DNA of 16,146 nucleotides from DASSJM01 sp036280655 (GCA_036280655.1 DASUQI010000005.1:1-16146); one strand, 5' to 3'. Numbered from the stretch's first letter, positions 6,773 through 13,882 are shown. Numbers and translations: made by a program. Notes: generated from the letters alone by a model not told the origin.

Positions 6773-6801
6773 ATCGTGCCAGCCCGGGTGCGGTCTGGCA
6801 A
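6773..6801 (-). promoter_or_regulatory. promoter of the leader peptide / DAHP synthase transcript
   Basis: On the minus strand the -35 box is TTGCCA (6796-6801, five of six consensus bases) and the -10 box is CACGAT (6773-6778). The spacer is exactly 17 bases. Transcription would start at about 6764-6766, directly in front of the leader peptide ATG. It lies in the divergent control region shared with upp. Confidence 0.55.
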
Positions 6802-6822
6802 CCGAGGGGCCCGCCCCACGGA

Positions 6823-6828
6823 TAGGAT
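6823..6828 (+). promoter_or_regulatory. -10 box of upp, leaderless type
   Basis: TAGGAT is followed by seven bases and the ATG at 6836. The transcription start would fall on or one base before the A of the start codon. No ribosome binding site is present. The expected -35 position overlaps the -35 box of the divergent DAHP synthase promoter, so the two promoters may compete. Confidence 0.5.
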
Positions 6829-6835
6829 GCGCGCG

Positions 6836-7450
6836 ATGTCGATCACGGTCGTCGATCACGCCCTGTCGGGCCACCTCCTGGCGCAGCTGCGAGACCAGGC
6901 GACCCCGCCCCCGGTCTTCCGAACGCTCGCCAAGCGCCTCGCCCTCACGCTCGCGCTCGAGGCGATCCGGGACCTGCCGACGACCGAAATCCCCGTGCAG
7001 ACACCCCTCGAGCAGACGACGGGCCGGCTCCTCGGCAACCTCGTGGCGGTGCCGATCCTGCGCGCCGGGCTGGGGATGCTCGAGGCCGTGACCGACCTGT
7101 TCCCCGAGGTCGCCGTCGGTTACATCGGGCTCGAACGCGACGAGGCCTCCCTCCAGCCGCAGTCGTACTATCGCAAGCTCCCCGACGTCCGCGGGCACCA
7201 CGTCCTGGTGCTCGACCCGATGCTCGCGACCGGCGGTTCGGGCTCGGCGGCGACGGCGGCGGTCAGGGAGGGCGACCCGGCCTCGATCCGGTTCGTGTGC
7301 GTGGTCTCGGCGCCCGAAGGCATCGCGCGGATGGAGGCCGATCACCCCGACGTGCCGATCTTCACGGCCGCGATCGATCGGCAGCTGAACGACCAGGGCT
7401 ACATCATTCCGGGGCTCGGCGACTTCGGCGACCGGCTGTTCGGCACGTAG
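6836..7450 (+). CDS. upp: uracil phosphoribosyltransferase
   Basis: A protein of 204 residues, the normal length. It makes UMP from uracil and PRPP in pyrimidine salvage. The PRPP-binding loop is clear as DPMLATGGS (127-135), and the uracil-binding C-terminal motif is GYIIPGLGDFGDRLFGT (188-204). The N-terminus SITVVDHALSGHLLAQLRD is typical. I chose the ATG at 6836 because the family starts here and TAGGAT lies seven bases upstream. An in-frame ATG at 6827 overlaps the -10 box and is less likely. The gene converges on the nucleoside-type ABC transporter operon, six bases between stop codons, so a transport-and-salvage pairing is suggested by position. Confidence 0.97.
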   Translation: MSITVVDHALSGHLLAQLRDQATPPPVFRTLAKRLALTLALEAIRDLPTTEIPVQTPLEQTTGRLLGNLVAVPILRAGLGMLEAVTDLFPEVAVGYIGLERDEASLQPQSYYRKLPDVRGHHVLVLDPMLATGGSGSAATAAVREGDPASIRFVCVVSAPEGIARMEADHPDVPIFTAAIDRQLNDQGYIIPGLGDFGDRLFGT

Positions 7451-7462
7451 CTCGAGCTACGT
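7445..7462. repeat. 18-bp perfect palindrome across both stop codons of upp and the ABC permease
   Basis: ACGTAGCTCGAGCTACGT reads the same on both strands and is centred between 7453 and 7454. It contains the TAG stop of upp (7448-7450) and the TAG stop of the convergent permease (7457-7459). In RNA it gives a 7-bp stem with a UCGA loop on either strand. No T run follows on either side, so it is not a canonical terminator. It may serve as a bidirectional 3' end or mRNA-stabilising hairpin. Confidence 0.6.
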
Positions 7463-8449
7463 CCCGCCCGCGCCCTCGTAGGCCTTGCCGGCGGCCGCCG
7501 GCGGCCGCACGCGTCCGACGAACCCGGCGATCGCCACGATCGTGACGATGTACGGGATCATCCGGATGAACTGCGGCGGGAGCGCCGAGATGATCGGCGC
7601 GTTGTTGAGCCGCAGCGGGATCGCGACCGCGAACCCGAACAGCCAGGCGAAGAACATCAACCGGATCGGGTTCCAGTTCGACAGGATCAACGCCGCGAGA
7701 GCGATGAACCCGAGGCCGGGCGCCGTGCCCTCCCGCCAGTTGCCGACCACCTCCGCGGCGAGGAACGCGCCCGACGCGCCCGCGAACGCGCCCGAGAGCA
7801 GCACTCCCTGGTACCGGTAGACCGGGACGCTGACGCCGAGCGAGCGCGTGGCCTCGGGGTTCTCGCCGCACGAGCGCAGGCGGAGGCCCCACCGGGTCCG
7901 GTTCAGCGAGTACCACACCGGGATCACCATGAGCGCCGCCACGATCACGATCGGCGACAGGCCCTCGAACGCGCGATCCAGGCCGCCCGGGAGCGACGAT
8001 AACCCCGGGATGTCGAGCCGCGCGAGGTGCGGCCCGCCCGGATCGGACTGCGTCGACTGGCCGTCGAAGAACGTCGAGGACAGGAAGCGCGCGAGCCCGA
8101 CGGCGACGAGGTTGATCACCACGCCCGACACGATGTGGTCGACCCGGAACGTGATCGTCGCGACCGCGTGGACGGTCGCGAAGATCATGCCGCAGAGCGC
8201 GCCGAACAGGATCCCGAGGATCGGTCCCCACACGAGACCGAGCGCGATACCGTCCGCGAACCCGAGCGTGTCCGTGAAGAAGCGGGCCCCGAACGCGCCC
8301 GTCACGGTCCCGATGATCATCAGCCCCTCGAGGCCGATGTTCACGATGCCAGAGCGCTCGCTGTACAGGCCGCCGAGCCCGGTCAAGTAGATGATCGTGA
8401 AGTACGTGAAGGAGATCTGCAGCGCGACGGCGATGTCGGTGAACGGCAT
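7457..8449 (-). CDS. ABC importer permease, BMP/nucleoside family, second permease subunit
   Basis: A protein of 330 residues with about eight to ten membrane helices, of the branched-chain/sugar/nucleoside permease fold (BPD_transp_2). Typical stretches are SERSGIVNIGLEGLMIIG (about 29-46), VDHIVSGVVINLVAVGLARFL and the cytoplasmic coupling region RLRSCGENPEATRSLGVSV followed by YRYQGVLLSGAFAGASGAFLA. This matches the second permease of NupQ/YufQ-like nucleoside transporters. Its ATG at 8447-8449 shares one base with the stop of the first permease (TGATG), so translation is coupled. It is the last gene of the four-gene operon and ends at the palindrome shared with upp. The ligand cannot be told from the permease sequence. 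Confidence 0.93.
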   Translation of the reverse strand: MPFTDIAVALQISFTYFTIIYLTGLGGLYSERSGIVNIGLEGLMIIGTVTGAFGARFFTDTLGFADGIALGLVWGPILGILFGALCGMIFATVHAVATITFRVDHIVSGVVINLVAVGLARFLSSTFFDGQSTQSDPGGPHLARLDIPGLSSLPGGLDRAFEGLSPIVIVAALMVIPVWYSLNRTRWGLRLRSCGENPEATRSLGVSVPVYRYQGVLLSGAFAGASGAFLAAEVVGNWREGTAPGLGFIALAALILSNWNPIRLMFFAWLFGFAVAIPLRLNNAPIISALPPQFIRMIPYIVTIVAIAGFVGRVRPPAAAGKAYEGAGGT

Positions 8450-9690
8450 CAGGTCCCCTTCTTCTCCGCGGGTTCGAACGCCTCTGTGCCGCGTTCCTCC
8501 GGGCCGCGCGGCCCCGCGTCCTCGTCCGGGCCGGCGGAATCCTCGAGCTCGCCGGCCTCGCCGGCGCGCTGTAACTGCCGGGCCGCGAGGCGTCGTCGAG
8601 CGAACTGGTACGTGATCACGACGGAGAAGATCAGGATGCCCTGCAGGATGATGATGAACTCCCGCGGGATCTCGCTCTGGATCTGCAGCGCCACCTCGCC
8701 ACGAGAGAGGATCCCCCACAGGATCGCGGCGAAGATGATCCCGATCGGGTTGTTCTGCCCGAGGAACGCGACCGCGATCCCGGTGAAGCCGAGGAAGACC
8801 ACGTAGTTCTGGGGCAGGTGCCCTCGGTCGGCGAGGATCTGCTGCATGCCGACCAGACCGGCGAGGGCCCCGGAGATCAGGAACAGCCGGAGCTGCGTCC
8901 CGCCGATCGACACGCCGCCCGCCTTCGCCGAGCCGGGCGAGGAGCCCACCGCGCGGGCCTCGTACCCCAGGCGCGTTCGGCGGATCAGGAACCACACGAC
9001 GATCGCCGCAACGATCGCGAGGAACAGGAGCCACGACAGGTGCGCGCCGGGCGTGACGCCGAAGTACTGGCCGATGTCGCCGACCAGCCCCTGGTCCGGG
9101 AACTGGTCCGTGCGCAGGTCCACGTTCTGCCCCTCCGGGGCCTCCGTGAACTTCAGCGGGAAGTTGATCGCCCACGCGACGAGGCTGATCGCGATGCCGT
9201 TCATCATGATCGTGGTGACGACCTCGTGGGCGCCGGTCTTCACCTTCAGGATCCCCGGTACCGCCGCCCAGGCCATGCCGCCGAGCACCGCGGCGATCAG
9301 AACGACCGGCACGAGGATCGGCCCCGGCAGGAAGTCGAGAGAGAGCTCGGCCCAGGCCGCGGTCACCATCGCGACGAGGTACTGACCCTCGACGCCGATG
9401 TTGAACAGGCCACCTTTGAAGCACACGGAGATCGCGAGCGCTGAGAAGATCAAGGGCGTCGCGATCGCGAGCACGTAGCCGATGCCGTCGGGCGATCCCA
9501 GCGACGCCTCGAGGATCGAGGAGTAGACCTCGATGGGGCTCTCCCCGTACGCGAGGATCAGGAGGGCACCGGCGAGGATCGCGATGCCGAACGCGGACAG
9601 GAGCGCGAGCGCCTGCCCGGTGAACGTCTCGAGCCACTGCGGGCGGGTGCGGGCCGCCGCGGCCGACGCCGACATGCCCTCGACGGCCAT
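8449..9690 (-). CDS. ABC importer permease, BMP/nucleoside family, first permease subunit
   Basis: A protein of 413 residues of the same fold as the following permease and similar to NupP/YufP-type subunits. Helices begin at about residue 26. Key family stretches are ISVCFKGGLFNIGVEGQYLVA (about 86-106), GAHEVVTTIMMNGIA and the coupling region YEARAVGSSPGSAKAGGVS. After the last helix (about residue 360, IILQGILIFSVVITYQF) comes a hydrophilic tail of about 45 residues rich in Glu, Asp, Gly and Pro, which permeases of this family usually lack. The ATG at 9688-9690 directly follows the TAG of the ATPase gene, and the end overlaps the next permease by one base. An alternative ATG five codons downstream is possible. 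Confidence 0.93.
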   Translation of the reverse strand: MAVEGMSASAAAARTRPQWLETFTGQALALLSAFGIAILAGALLILAYGESPIEVYSSILEASLGSPDGIGYVLAIATPLIFSALAISVCFKGGLFNIGVEGQYLVAMVTAAWAELSLDFLPGPILVPVVLIAAVLGGMAWAAVPGILKVKTGAHEVVTTIMMNGIAISLVAWAINFPLKFTEAPEGQNVDLRTDQFPDQGLVGDIGQYFGVTPGAHLSWLLFLAIVAAIVVWFLIRRTRLGYEARAVGSSPGSAKAGGVSIGGTQLRLFLISGALAGLVGMQQILADRGHLPQNYVVFLGFTGIAVAFLGQNNPIGIIFAAILWGILSRGEVALQIQSEIPREFIIILQGILIFSVVITYQFARRRLAARQLQRAGEAGELEDSAGPDEDAGPRGPEERGTEAFEPAEKKGT

Positions 9691-11256
9691 CTACGCCTCC
9701 TCCGGCGGGCCGGTCCCGCCCGAAGCCCCGTCGGCCGAGCGCCCGGCGCCTCCGAGCATGCCGACCCCGATCCGCTCCGGCGGGGCGTCGGGCGGGAACT
9801 CCCCCGTGATCCGGCCCTCGTACAGCGTGACGATCCGGTCGGAGAGCGCGTAGATCTCGTCGAGCTCGGCCGAGATCAGCAGGACCGCACGGCCGGCGGC
9901 CTTCTGGTCGAGGATCTGCTTCCAGACGAACTCGATCGCGCCCACGTCGAGCCCCCTCGTGGGCTGGGCGGCGATCATGAGCTTCGGATCCGGCTCGAGC
10001 TCGCGCGCGAGGATCAGCTTCTGCTGGTTCCCGCCCGAGAGCGTCGAGGCCGTCACGTCCACGCCACGGGCGCGGACGTCGAACAACTCGATCAGCCGTG
10101 CCGCGAGCGCCTTGATCCTCTTGATGAACAGGACGCCCGCCCTGTTGGAGAACTCCGGGTCGTCGTGCCGTCCGAGGACCGCGTTCTCCCACAGCGTCAT
10201 GTTGAGCACGAGGCCCTGGTCGTGCCGGTCCTCGGGGATGTAGCCCACGCCGCTGTTGCGGATCTCCTCCACCGACCGGCCCGAGATCGACCGGCCCTCG
10301 AGCTCGATCGTCCCCGACGCCGGCGACCGCAGGCCGATCAGCGTCTCGGCGAGCTCGCGCTGGCCGTTCCCCTCCACGCCGGCGACCCCCAGGATCTCGC
10401 CGGCCCGGACCTCGAGGCTCACGCCGTTCAGCTTCCCCTCGCCCTCGAGCCCGTCGACGCGGACGACCGGCTCGCCGATCTCCACCTGTGGCTTGTCGAG
10501 CCGGAACAGCACCGGCCGCCCGACCATCATCTCGGCGAGCTTGGCCTTCGTGGTCTCGGCCGGCGGGGTCTCGCCGACCACCTTGCCGCGCCGGAGCACC
10601 GTGATGCGGTCGGCGATCTCCAGCACCTCGTCGAGCTTGTGGCTGATGAACACGATCGTCCGCCCCGCCTCGCGGAGCTTGCGCAGGTTGCCGAACAGGT
10701 CCTGCGTCTCGCTCGGCGTGAGCACGGCGGTCGGCTCGTCCAGGATGAGGATCTCGACCCCGCGGTAGAGCGCCTTCAGGATCTCGACGCGCTGCTCCTC
10801 GCCGACGGAGAGACCCTCGATGACCGCTCCGGGATCGACCCGGAACCCATATGAGTCCGCGAGCTCGGCGACCCGTTGCTTCGCCTGGTCGATGTCGAGG
10901 ACGGCGCCGCCCTCCTCGCCGAGGATGATGTTCTCGGCGACCGTGAACGTGTCGACGAGCACGAAATGTTGATGGACCATCCCGATGCCGAGCGCGATCG
11001 CGTCGCGGGGCGAGCCGATCTTCGCTTCCCGCCCGCGGACGGTGATGCGGCCGCCGTCGGCCGGGTACATGCCGTACAGCACGCGCATCAGGGTGGACTT
11101 GCCCGCCCCGTTCTCGCCGATCAGCGCGTGCACCTCACCCGGGCGGAGGTCGAGGCTCACCCGGTCGTTCGCGAGCACCCCGGGGAACCGCTTGGTGATC
11201 TCATCGAGGACGACGAGGGGCGGGGAGCCGTTGCCCCCCGCCCCTTCGCCGACCAC
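9691..11256 (-). CDS. ABC importer ATP-binding protein with two ABC domains, BMP/nucleoside family
   Basis: A protein of 521 residues with two fused ATPase domains, as in sugar and nucleoside importers. The first has Walker A GENGAGKST (about 49-57), signature LSVGEEQRVEILKAL and Walker B ILILDEPTAVLTP. The second has a degenerate Walker A (GVEGNGQRE), signature LSGGNQQKLILAREL and AAQPTRGLDVGA, where the usual Walker B acidic position reads MIAAQPT, a form common in this class. The energy comes from ATP hydrolysis at the cytoplasmic face of the two permeases encoded next. The start is a GTG at 11254-11256, 13 bases behind the lipoprotein stop, with only a weak ribosome binding site. No ATG occurs before Walker A, which supports the GTG. 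Confidence 0.94.
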   Translation of the reverse strand: MVGEGAGGNGSPPLVVLDEITKRFPGVLANDRVSLDLRPGEVHALIGENGAGKSTLMRVLYGMYPADGGRITVRGREAKIGSPRDAIALGIGMVHQHFVLVDTFTVAENIILGEEGGAVLDIDQAKQRVAELADSYGFRVDPGAVIEGLSVGEEQRVEILKALYRGVEILILDEPTAVLTPSETQDLFGNLRKLREAGRTIVFISHKLDEVLEIADRITVLRRGKVVGETPPAETTKAKLAEMMVGRPVLFRLDKPQVEIGEPVVRVDGLEGEGKLNGVSLEVRAGEILGVAGVEGNGQRELAETLIGLRSPASGTIELEGRSISGRSVEEIRNSGVGYIPEDRHDQGLVLNMTLWENAVLGRHDDPEFSNRAGVLFIKRIKALAARLIELFDVRARGVDVTASTLSGGNQQKLILARELEPDPKLMIAAQPTRGLDVGAIEFVWKQILDQKAAGRAVLLISAELDEIYALSDRIVTLYEGRITGEFPPDAPPERIGVGMLGGAGRSADGASGGTGPPEEA

Positions 11257-11269
11257 CGGCCGTCCCGAC

Positions 11270-12391
11270 CTAGGACGGCGTGTCCGGCACGACGATCGTG
11301 CCGTCGATGATCTGTGCTTTGAACTCGTCGAGCTGCTCGGTGATGTCCGACGTCAGCTCGTCCGGGTTGGACTGGGAGTAGTCCACGCCCTCCTCGGCCA
11401 TGCCGAAGACCTGGCTGCCACCAAGATCTCCGCCCTCGCCCACCGACTGGATCGCGTTGTACACCGCGGTGTCCACACGCTTCAGCATCGAGGTGAGGAT
11501 CAACGGCTGCTGCTCGGGGCTCGCCGTGAGGTACTGGTCCGAGTCGACGCCGATCGCGAGCTTGTTCGCCTCGACGGCGGCGTTGAATAGCCCCGCGCCG
11601 GACGCGCCGGCCGCGTGATAGATGATCTCGGCGCCATCGTCGTACATCGCGGTCGAGAGCTCCTCGCCCCGGACCGGGTCGTTGAACGCAGTGGTGTCGT
11701 CGCCGATGTACTCGACGAGCACCTCGATGTCGGGGTTGATCTGCGCGGCCCCGGCCTCGTAGCCGGCCTGGAACTTCTCGATCAGCGGTCCGGTCTGGCC
11801 GCCCAGGAACCCGAGCGTGTCGCACCCGCACTTCAGCGCGGCCGCGGCGCCGACGAGGAACGAACCTTCCTGCTCCTTGAAGGTGTAGTCGGCCACGTTC
11901 GGGATCGCGTCGGCGTCGTTCGTCAGCCCGCAGGCGGTGCCGCAGGTGGCGTAACCATCGACGATCATGAAGTTCGTGTCCGGGTAATCGGGGGCGATCG
12001 TGTTCAGGCCGGGCGAGAAGGCGAACCCGACCCCGACGACGAGGTCCATGCCCGCGTCGGCCAGGGCCTGCGCGTTCTGGTCGCGGTCCGAGCCCGTCGA
12101 GTTGGCCTCATTCACGACGACGTTCTCCTCACAGACGAGACCGTCGGCGATCGCCTGCTGCAGTCCTGCGTCCGCCGCGTCGTTGAACGATTTGTCTCCG
12201 AGACCTCCGATGTCGAACGCGATCCCTACGGACATATCGGCATTACACTCGGCAGCCGCGGTCTCACCGGTGGCACCTCCGGTTCCGCCCGTCGACGCCG
12301 TCTCACCTCCCCCGTCGTCATCACCGCACGCCGCGGCGACGACCGAGAGAACCGCGATGAGGACCAGTGCCCTCATGCGCCATGCTCGCAT
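11270..12391 (-). CDS. BMP family substrate-binding lipoprotein of an ABC importer
   Basis: A protein of 373 residues. The signal peptide MRAWRMRALVLIAVLSVVAAAC ends in a lipobox-like VAAAC at Cys22. A short Gly/Asp/Thr-rich linker follows, then the mature BMP (PnrA-like) domain. Typical stretches are SVGIAFDIGGLGDKSFNDAA near the start, VVGVGFAFSPGLNTIAPDYPDTNFMIVD, FKEQEGSFLVGAAAAL, GFLGGQTGPLIEKFQAGYEAG and IIYHAAGASGAGLFNAA. Characterised relatives bind purine or pyrimidine nucleosides; the ligand here is inferred. The ATG at 12389-12391 has a GGAGG-type ribosome binding site seven bases upstream and is preferred over an ATG at 12376. First gene of the four-gene importer operon. Confidence 0.93.
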   Translation of the reverse strand: MRAWRMRALVLIAVLSVVAAACGDDDGGGETASTGGTGGATGETAAAECNADMSVGIAFDIGGLGDKSFNDAADAGLQQAIADGLVCEENVVVNEANSTGSDRDQNAQALADAGMDLVVGVGFAFSPGLNTIAPDYPDTNFMIVDGYATCGTACGLTNDADAIPNVADYTFKEQEGSFLVGAAAALKCGCDTLGFLGGQTGPLIEKFQAGYEAGAAQINPDIEVLVEYIGDDTTAFNDPVRGEELSTAMYDDGAEIIYHAAGASGAGLFNAAVEANKLAIGVDSDQYLTASPEQQPLILTSMLKRVDTAVYNAIQSVGEGGDLGGSQVFGMAEEGVDYSQSNPDELTSDITEQLDEFKAQIIDGTIVVPDTPS

Positions 12392-12438
12392 GCTTCCCCC
12401 TCCCGTCTTCCTTCGCGCCCGAACGGGCACGGCCGTAG

Positions 12439-12468
12439 ATTCTCCCGTCGCCGGGAGGAGCCCGTCAA
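12439..12468 (-). promoter_or_regulatory. promoter of the BMP importer operon
   Basis: On the minus strand the -35 box is TTGACG (12463-12468, five of six consensus bases) and the -10 box is GAGAAT (12439-12444, four of six). The spacer is 18 bases. The start would be near 12432, giving a leader of about 40 bases with a GGAGG ribosome binding site, unlike the leaderless genes elsewhere in the window. Confidence 0.5.
12442..12457. promoter_or_regulatory. inverted repeat between the -35 and -10 boxes of the importer promoter, possible operator
   Basis: CTCCCG, four bases, CGGGAG is a perfect 6-bp inverted repeat lying in the spacer of the importer promoter and overlapping the -10 box by three bases. 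A repressor bound here would block RNA polymerase. The regulator is unknown and the repeat is short, so chance is possible in such GC-rich DNA. Confidence 0.3.
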
Positions 12469-12617
12469 ACGGATCGAGTCCGGGCCCATCCGAGGGTACG
12501 GTCGTCGAGGCCGCGGGAGATGGCGAGGACCGGGATCGGCCCCGCGATCCCGAGACGTGACGGCGCGACCCGCCGACGACGTTGTCTCGTGATGCATCGA
12601 TCGACGCGACGACGGGG

Positions 12618-13001
12618 TCAATACTCGACGTCGATCTCCTGCATCTCCTTCGCGAGCTCGGAGAGTGCGGGTTGCAGCTGCATCAGCAGCATCATGCTGC
12701 CGTTGATGCGGATCTTCCCGGTCATGAACGCTGTCACCGGGTTGAGCTCGCTCTTGGCCAGGGCGACCGCCGTGTCGTAGTCCTGTTCGATCGTCGCCTC
12801 GGGGCTCTCGGCGTCGCCGGGAGCCAGTTCCACGGCCCCCCCGTCGAACCGCATCCAGTACCGCTTGGCCCCGTCCGGCGCGTTGATCACGTTCTGGATC
12901 GTCACGTTCGAGCCGACGGCCGCCTTGCGGAACGCCTCGCTGGCGTTCAGGCGCTGCTCGAGCTCTTCGGTCCACTCGTCGGAGAGGAACTGGACGGGCA
13001 T
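12618..13001 (-). CDS. SCP2 sterol-binding-like domain protein
   Basis: A single-domain protein of 127 residues. The stretches VTIQNVINAPDGAKRYWMRFDGGAVELAPG (about 48-77), ATIEQDYDTAVALAKSELNPVTAFMTGKIRINGSM (about 89-123 including the typical GKIRINGSMMLLMQL) are those of the SCP2/alkyl-sulfatase C-terminal fold, a hydrophobic pocket that binds lipids or acyl chains. Stand-alone bacterial copies mostly lack a proven role. The ATG at 12999-13001 follows a strong GAGGAGG ribosome binding site six bases upstream. TAGACT at 13032-13037 on the same strand may be its -10 box, giving a leader of about 25 bases. It may be an independent transcript behind the phosphatase gene. Confidence 0.88.
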   Translation of the reverse strand: MPVQFLSDEWTEELEQRLNASEAFRKAAVGSNVTIQNVINAPDGAKRYWMRFDGGAVELAPGDAESPEATIEQDYDTAVALAKSELNPVTAFMTGKIRINGSMMLLMQLQPALSELAKEMQEIDVEY

Positions 13002-13031
13002 CGGTGGCCTCCTCGCGTGATCGGAACGGCC

Positions 13032-13037
13032 AGTCTA
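13032..13037 (-). promoter_or_regulatory. -10-like box of the SCP2-like gene
   Basis: TAGACT on the minus strand matches the consensus at the critical TA...T positions. The start would leave a leader of about 25 bases containing the GAGGAGG ribosome binding site. No convincing -35 box was found. Confidence 0.35.
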
Positions 13038-13069
13038 TTGACCTGGGGGGCAGGCGGAGCCGGCGGCGC

Positions 13070-13717
13070 TCAGGCGCCCGCGAACAGGTGCGGGTCGGTC
13101 AGGTGGAGCGCGTCGTTCAGGAACCGGACCCGCCGGACCTCGCCCTCCGCGACCACCGAGTTCAACGACGTGTTCTCCGGGACGAAGAACATCTCGTGAT
13201 CGACGCCGAGGATCGGCGCGAGGTAGGCGTTGATCACCGCGCCGTGGCACACGACGAAGACGTTGCCGCTGGGATGCCGGGCGAGGATCGCCTCCACGGC
13301 GTCGCTGACGCGGGCGCGGAACGGCGCGAGCTCCTCGACCCCGGGCGCGTGCCGCCAGATCGGCTCCTGGTTGCGGATCCGGTGGAGCATCTGCTCGTCC
13401 GCCCGCAGGATCTCCTCGAACGGCTTGCCCTCCCAGTCGCCGAGGTGCGCCTCGGCCAGGTCGTCCTCGATGCCGACCGCCATCGACACGCGGTCGGCGA
13501 ACGCGCCGGCGGTCTCGCGCGCCCGTCGCAGCGGCGAGCTGTAGACCGCAACCGGCGGGATCATCGCGACGAGCCTGTCGGCGAGCAGAGTCGCCTGCTC
13601 GCGTCCCCTCGCGCTGAGCGGCGGGTCCCACTGCTCGCCGCGCGCGGACGTGCTGAACTCCGTCGTCTCGAAGTCCGACTCGCCGTGCCGAACCAGGTAC
13701 AGGATCCGCTCGGTCAC
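13070..13717 (-). CDS. histidine phosphatase superfamily (phosphoglycerate mutase-like) protein
   Basis: A protein of 215 residues. The catalytic RHGE motif is at the N-terminus (LVRHGESDF, His11). The other active-site residues are in place: Arg64/65 in SSPLRRARETA, Glu89 in DDLAEAHLGDWEG and the second His158 in VVCHGAVINAYL. Such enzymes transfer or remove phosphate by a phosphohistidine intermediate. The substrate here could be a sugar phosphate, a phosphorylated metabolite or another small phosphate ester; nothing decides this. The start is the GTG at 13715-13717, six bases behind the stop codon of the zinc-ribbon gene, so the two are co-transcribed and probably translationally coupled. 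Confidence 0.9.
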   Translation of the reverse strand: MTERILYLVRHGESDFETTEFSTSARGEQWDPPLSARGREQATLLADRLVAMIPPVAVYSSPLRRARETAGAFADRVSMAVGIEDDLAEAHLGDWEGKPFEEILRADEQMLHRIRNQEPIWRHAPGVEELAPFRARVSDAVEAILARHPSGNVFVVCHGAVINAYLAPILGVDHEMFFVPENTSLNSVVAEGEVRRVRFLNDALHLTDPHLFAGA

Positions 13718-13723
13718 GCCGCG

Positions 13724-13876
13724 CTACCAGCCGCAGCAGGGGAGGATATAACCGCACGCCGGGCACTTGTAGTGGGCGTGCTCGGGCTCCATCGGGTGTC
13801 CGCAGGCGTCGCAGGGGAGCCGTTTGGACTCGGCCGGGAGCGCGCACTCCGGCCGTTCGGCGTCGAGCAGCTCCAC
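13724..13876 (-). CDS. 50-residue zinc-ribbon protein
   Basis: A short gene from GTG 13874-13876 to TAG 13724-13726, encoding 50 residues. The second half carries CDACGHPM (Cys22, Cys25) and CPACGYILPCCGW (Cys38, Cys41, Cys47, Cys48), so two CxxC knuckles can hold a zinc ion. The spacing and the GYILPCCGW ending look like a small zinc ribbon or rubredoxin-type knuckle. I do not know a named family. The gene is supported by a TAGGAT box exactly six bases before the GTG, the same arrangement as at the metalloprotease gene, and by an in-frame stop just upstream that rules out a longer form. It is directly followed by the phosphatase gene. Confidence 0.72.
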   Translation of the reverse strand: MELLDAERPECALPAESKRLPCDACGHPMEPEHAHYKCPACGYILPCCGW

Positions 13877-13882
13877 GTCGTC

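Larger units (their letters stand above)
12392..12617. other. 226-base intergenic region before the importer operon
   Basis: No convincing gene lies here. The half next to the lipoprotein gene holds its ribosome binding site, promoter and a 6-bp inverted repeat, listed separately. The remaining part (about 12470-12617) is ordinary high-GC spacer behind the SCP2-like gene. I see no clear terminator in it. Confidence 0.6.

Noticed and set aside
6635..6835. T-box or other riboswitch in the space before the DAHP synthase gene.
   Set aside because: The space is too short for a T-box, no T-box sequence is visible, and the Phe/Tyr-coding frame with hairpin explains it better.
7487..7508. GC palindrome-like run of GGC/GCC units suggesting a repeat or protein site.
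   Set aside because: It encodes the Pro/Ala-rich C-terminal part of the second permease, and Pro and Ala codons explain the pattern.
7457..10192. A 911-codon open frame on the minus strand running through the first permease and part of the ATPase gene.
   Set aside because: Only its last 330 codons are the second permease. The rest is Arg/Gly/Pro-rich text in the wrong frame of two clearly recognised genes, caused by the scarcity of stop codons in high-GC DNA.
12520..13199. Plus-strand frames opposite the SCP2-like and phosphatase genes.
   Set aside because: Their products look like antisense translations (Arg, Ser and Pro-rich), with no recognisable domain or start signal.
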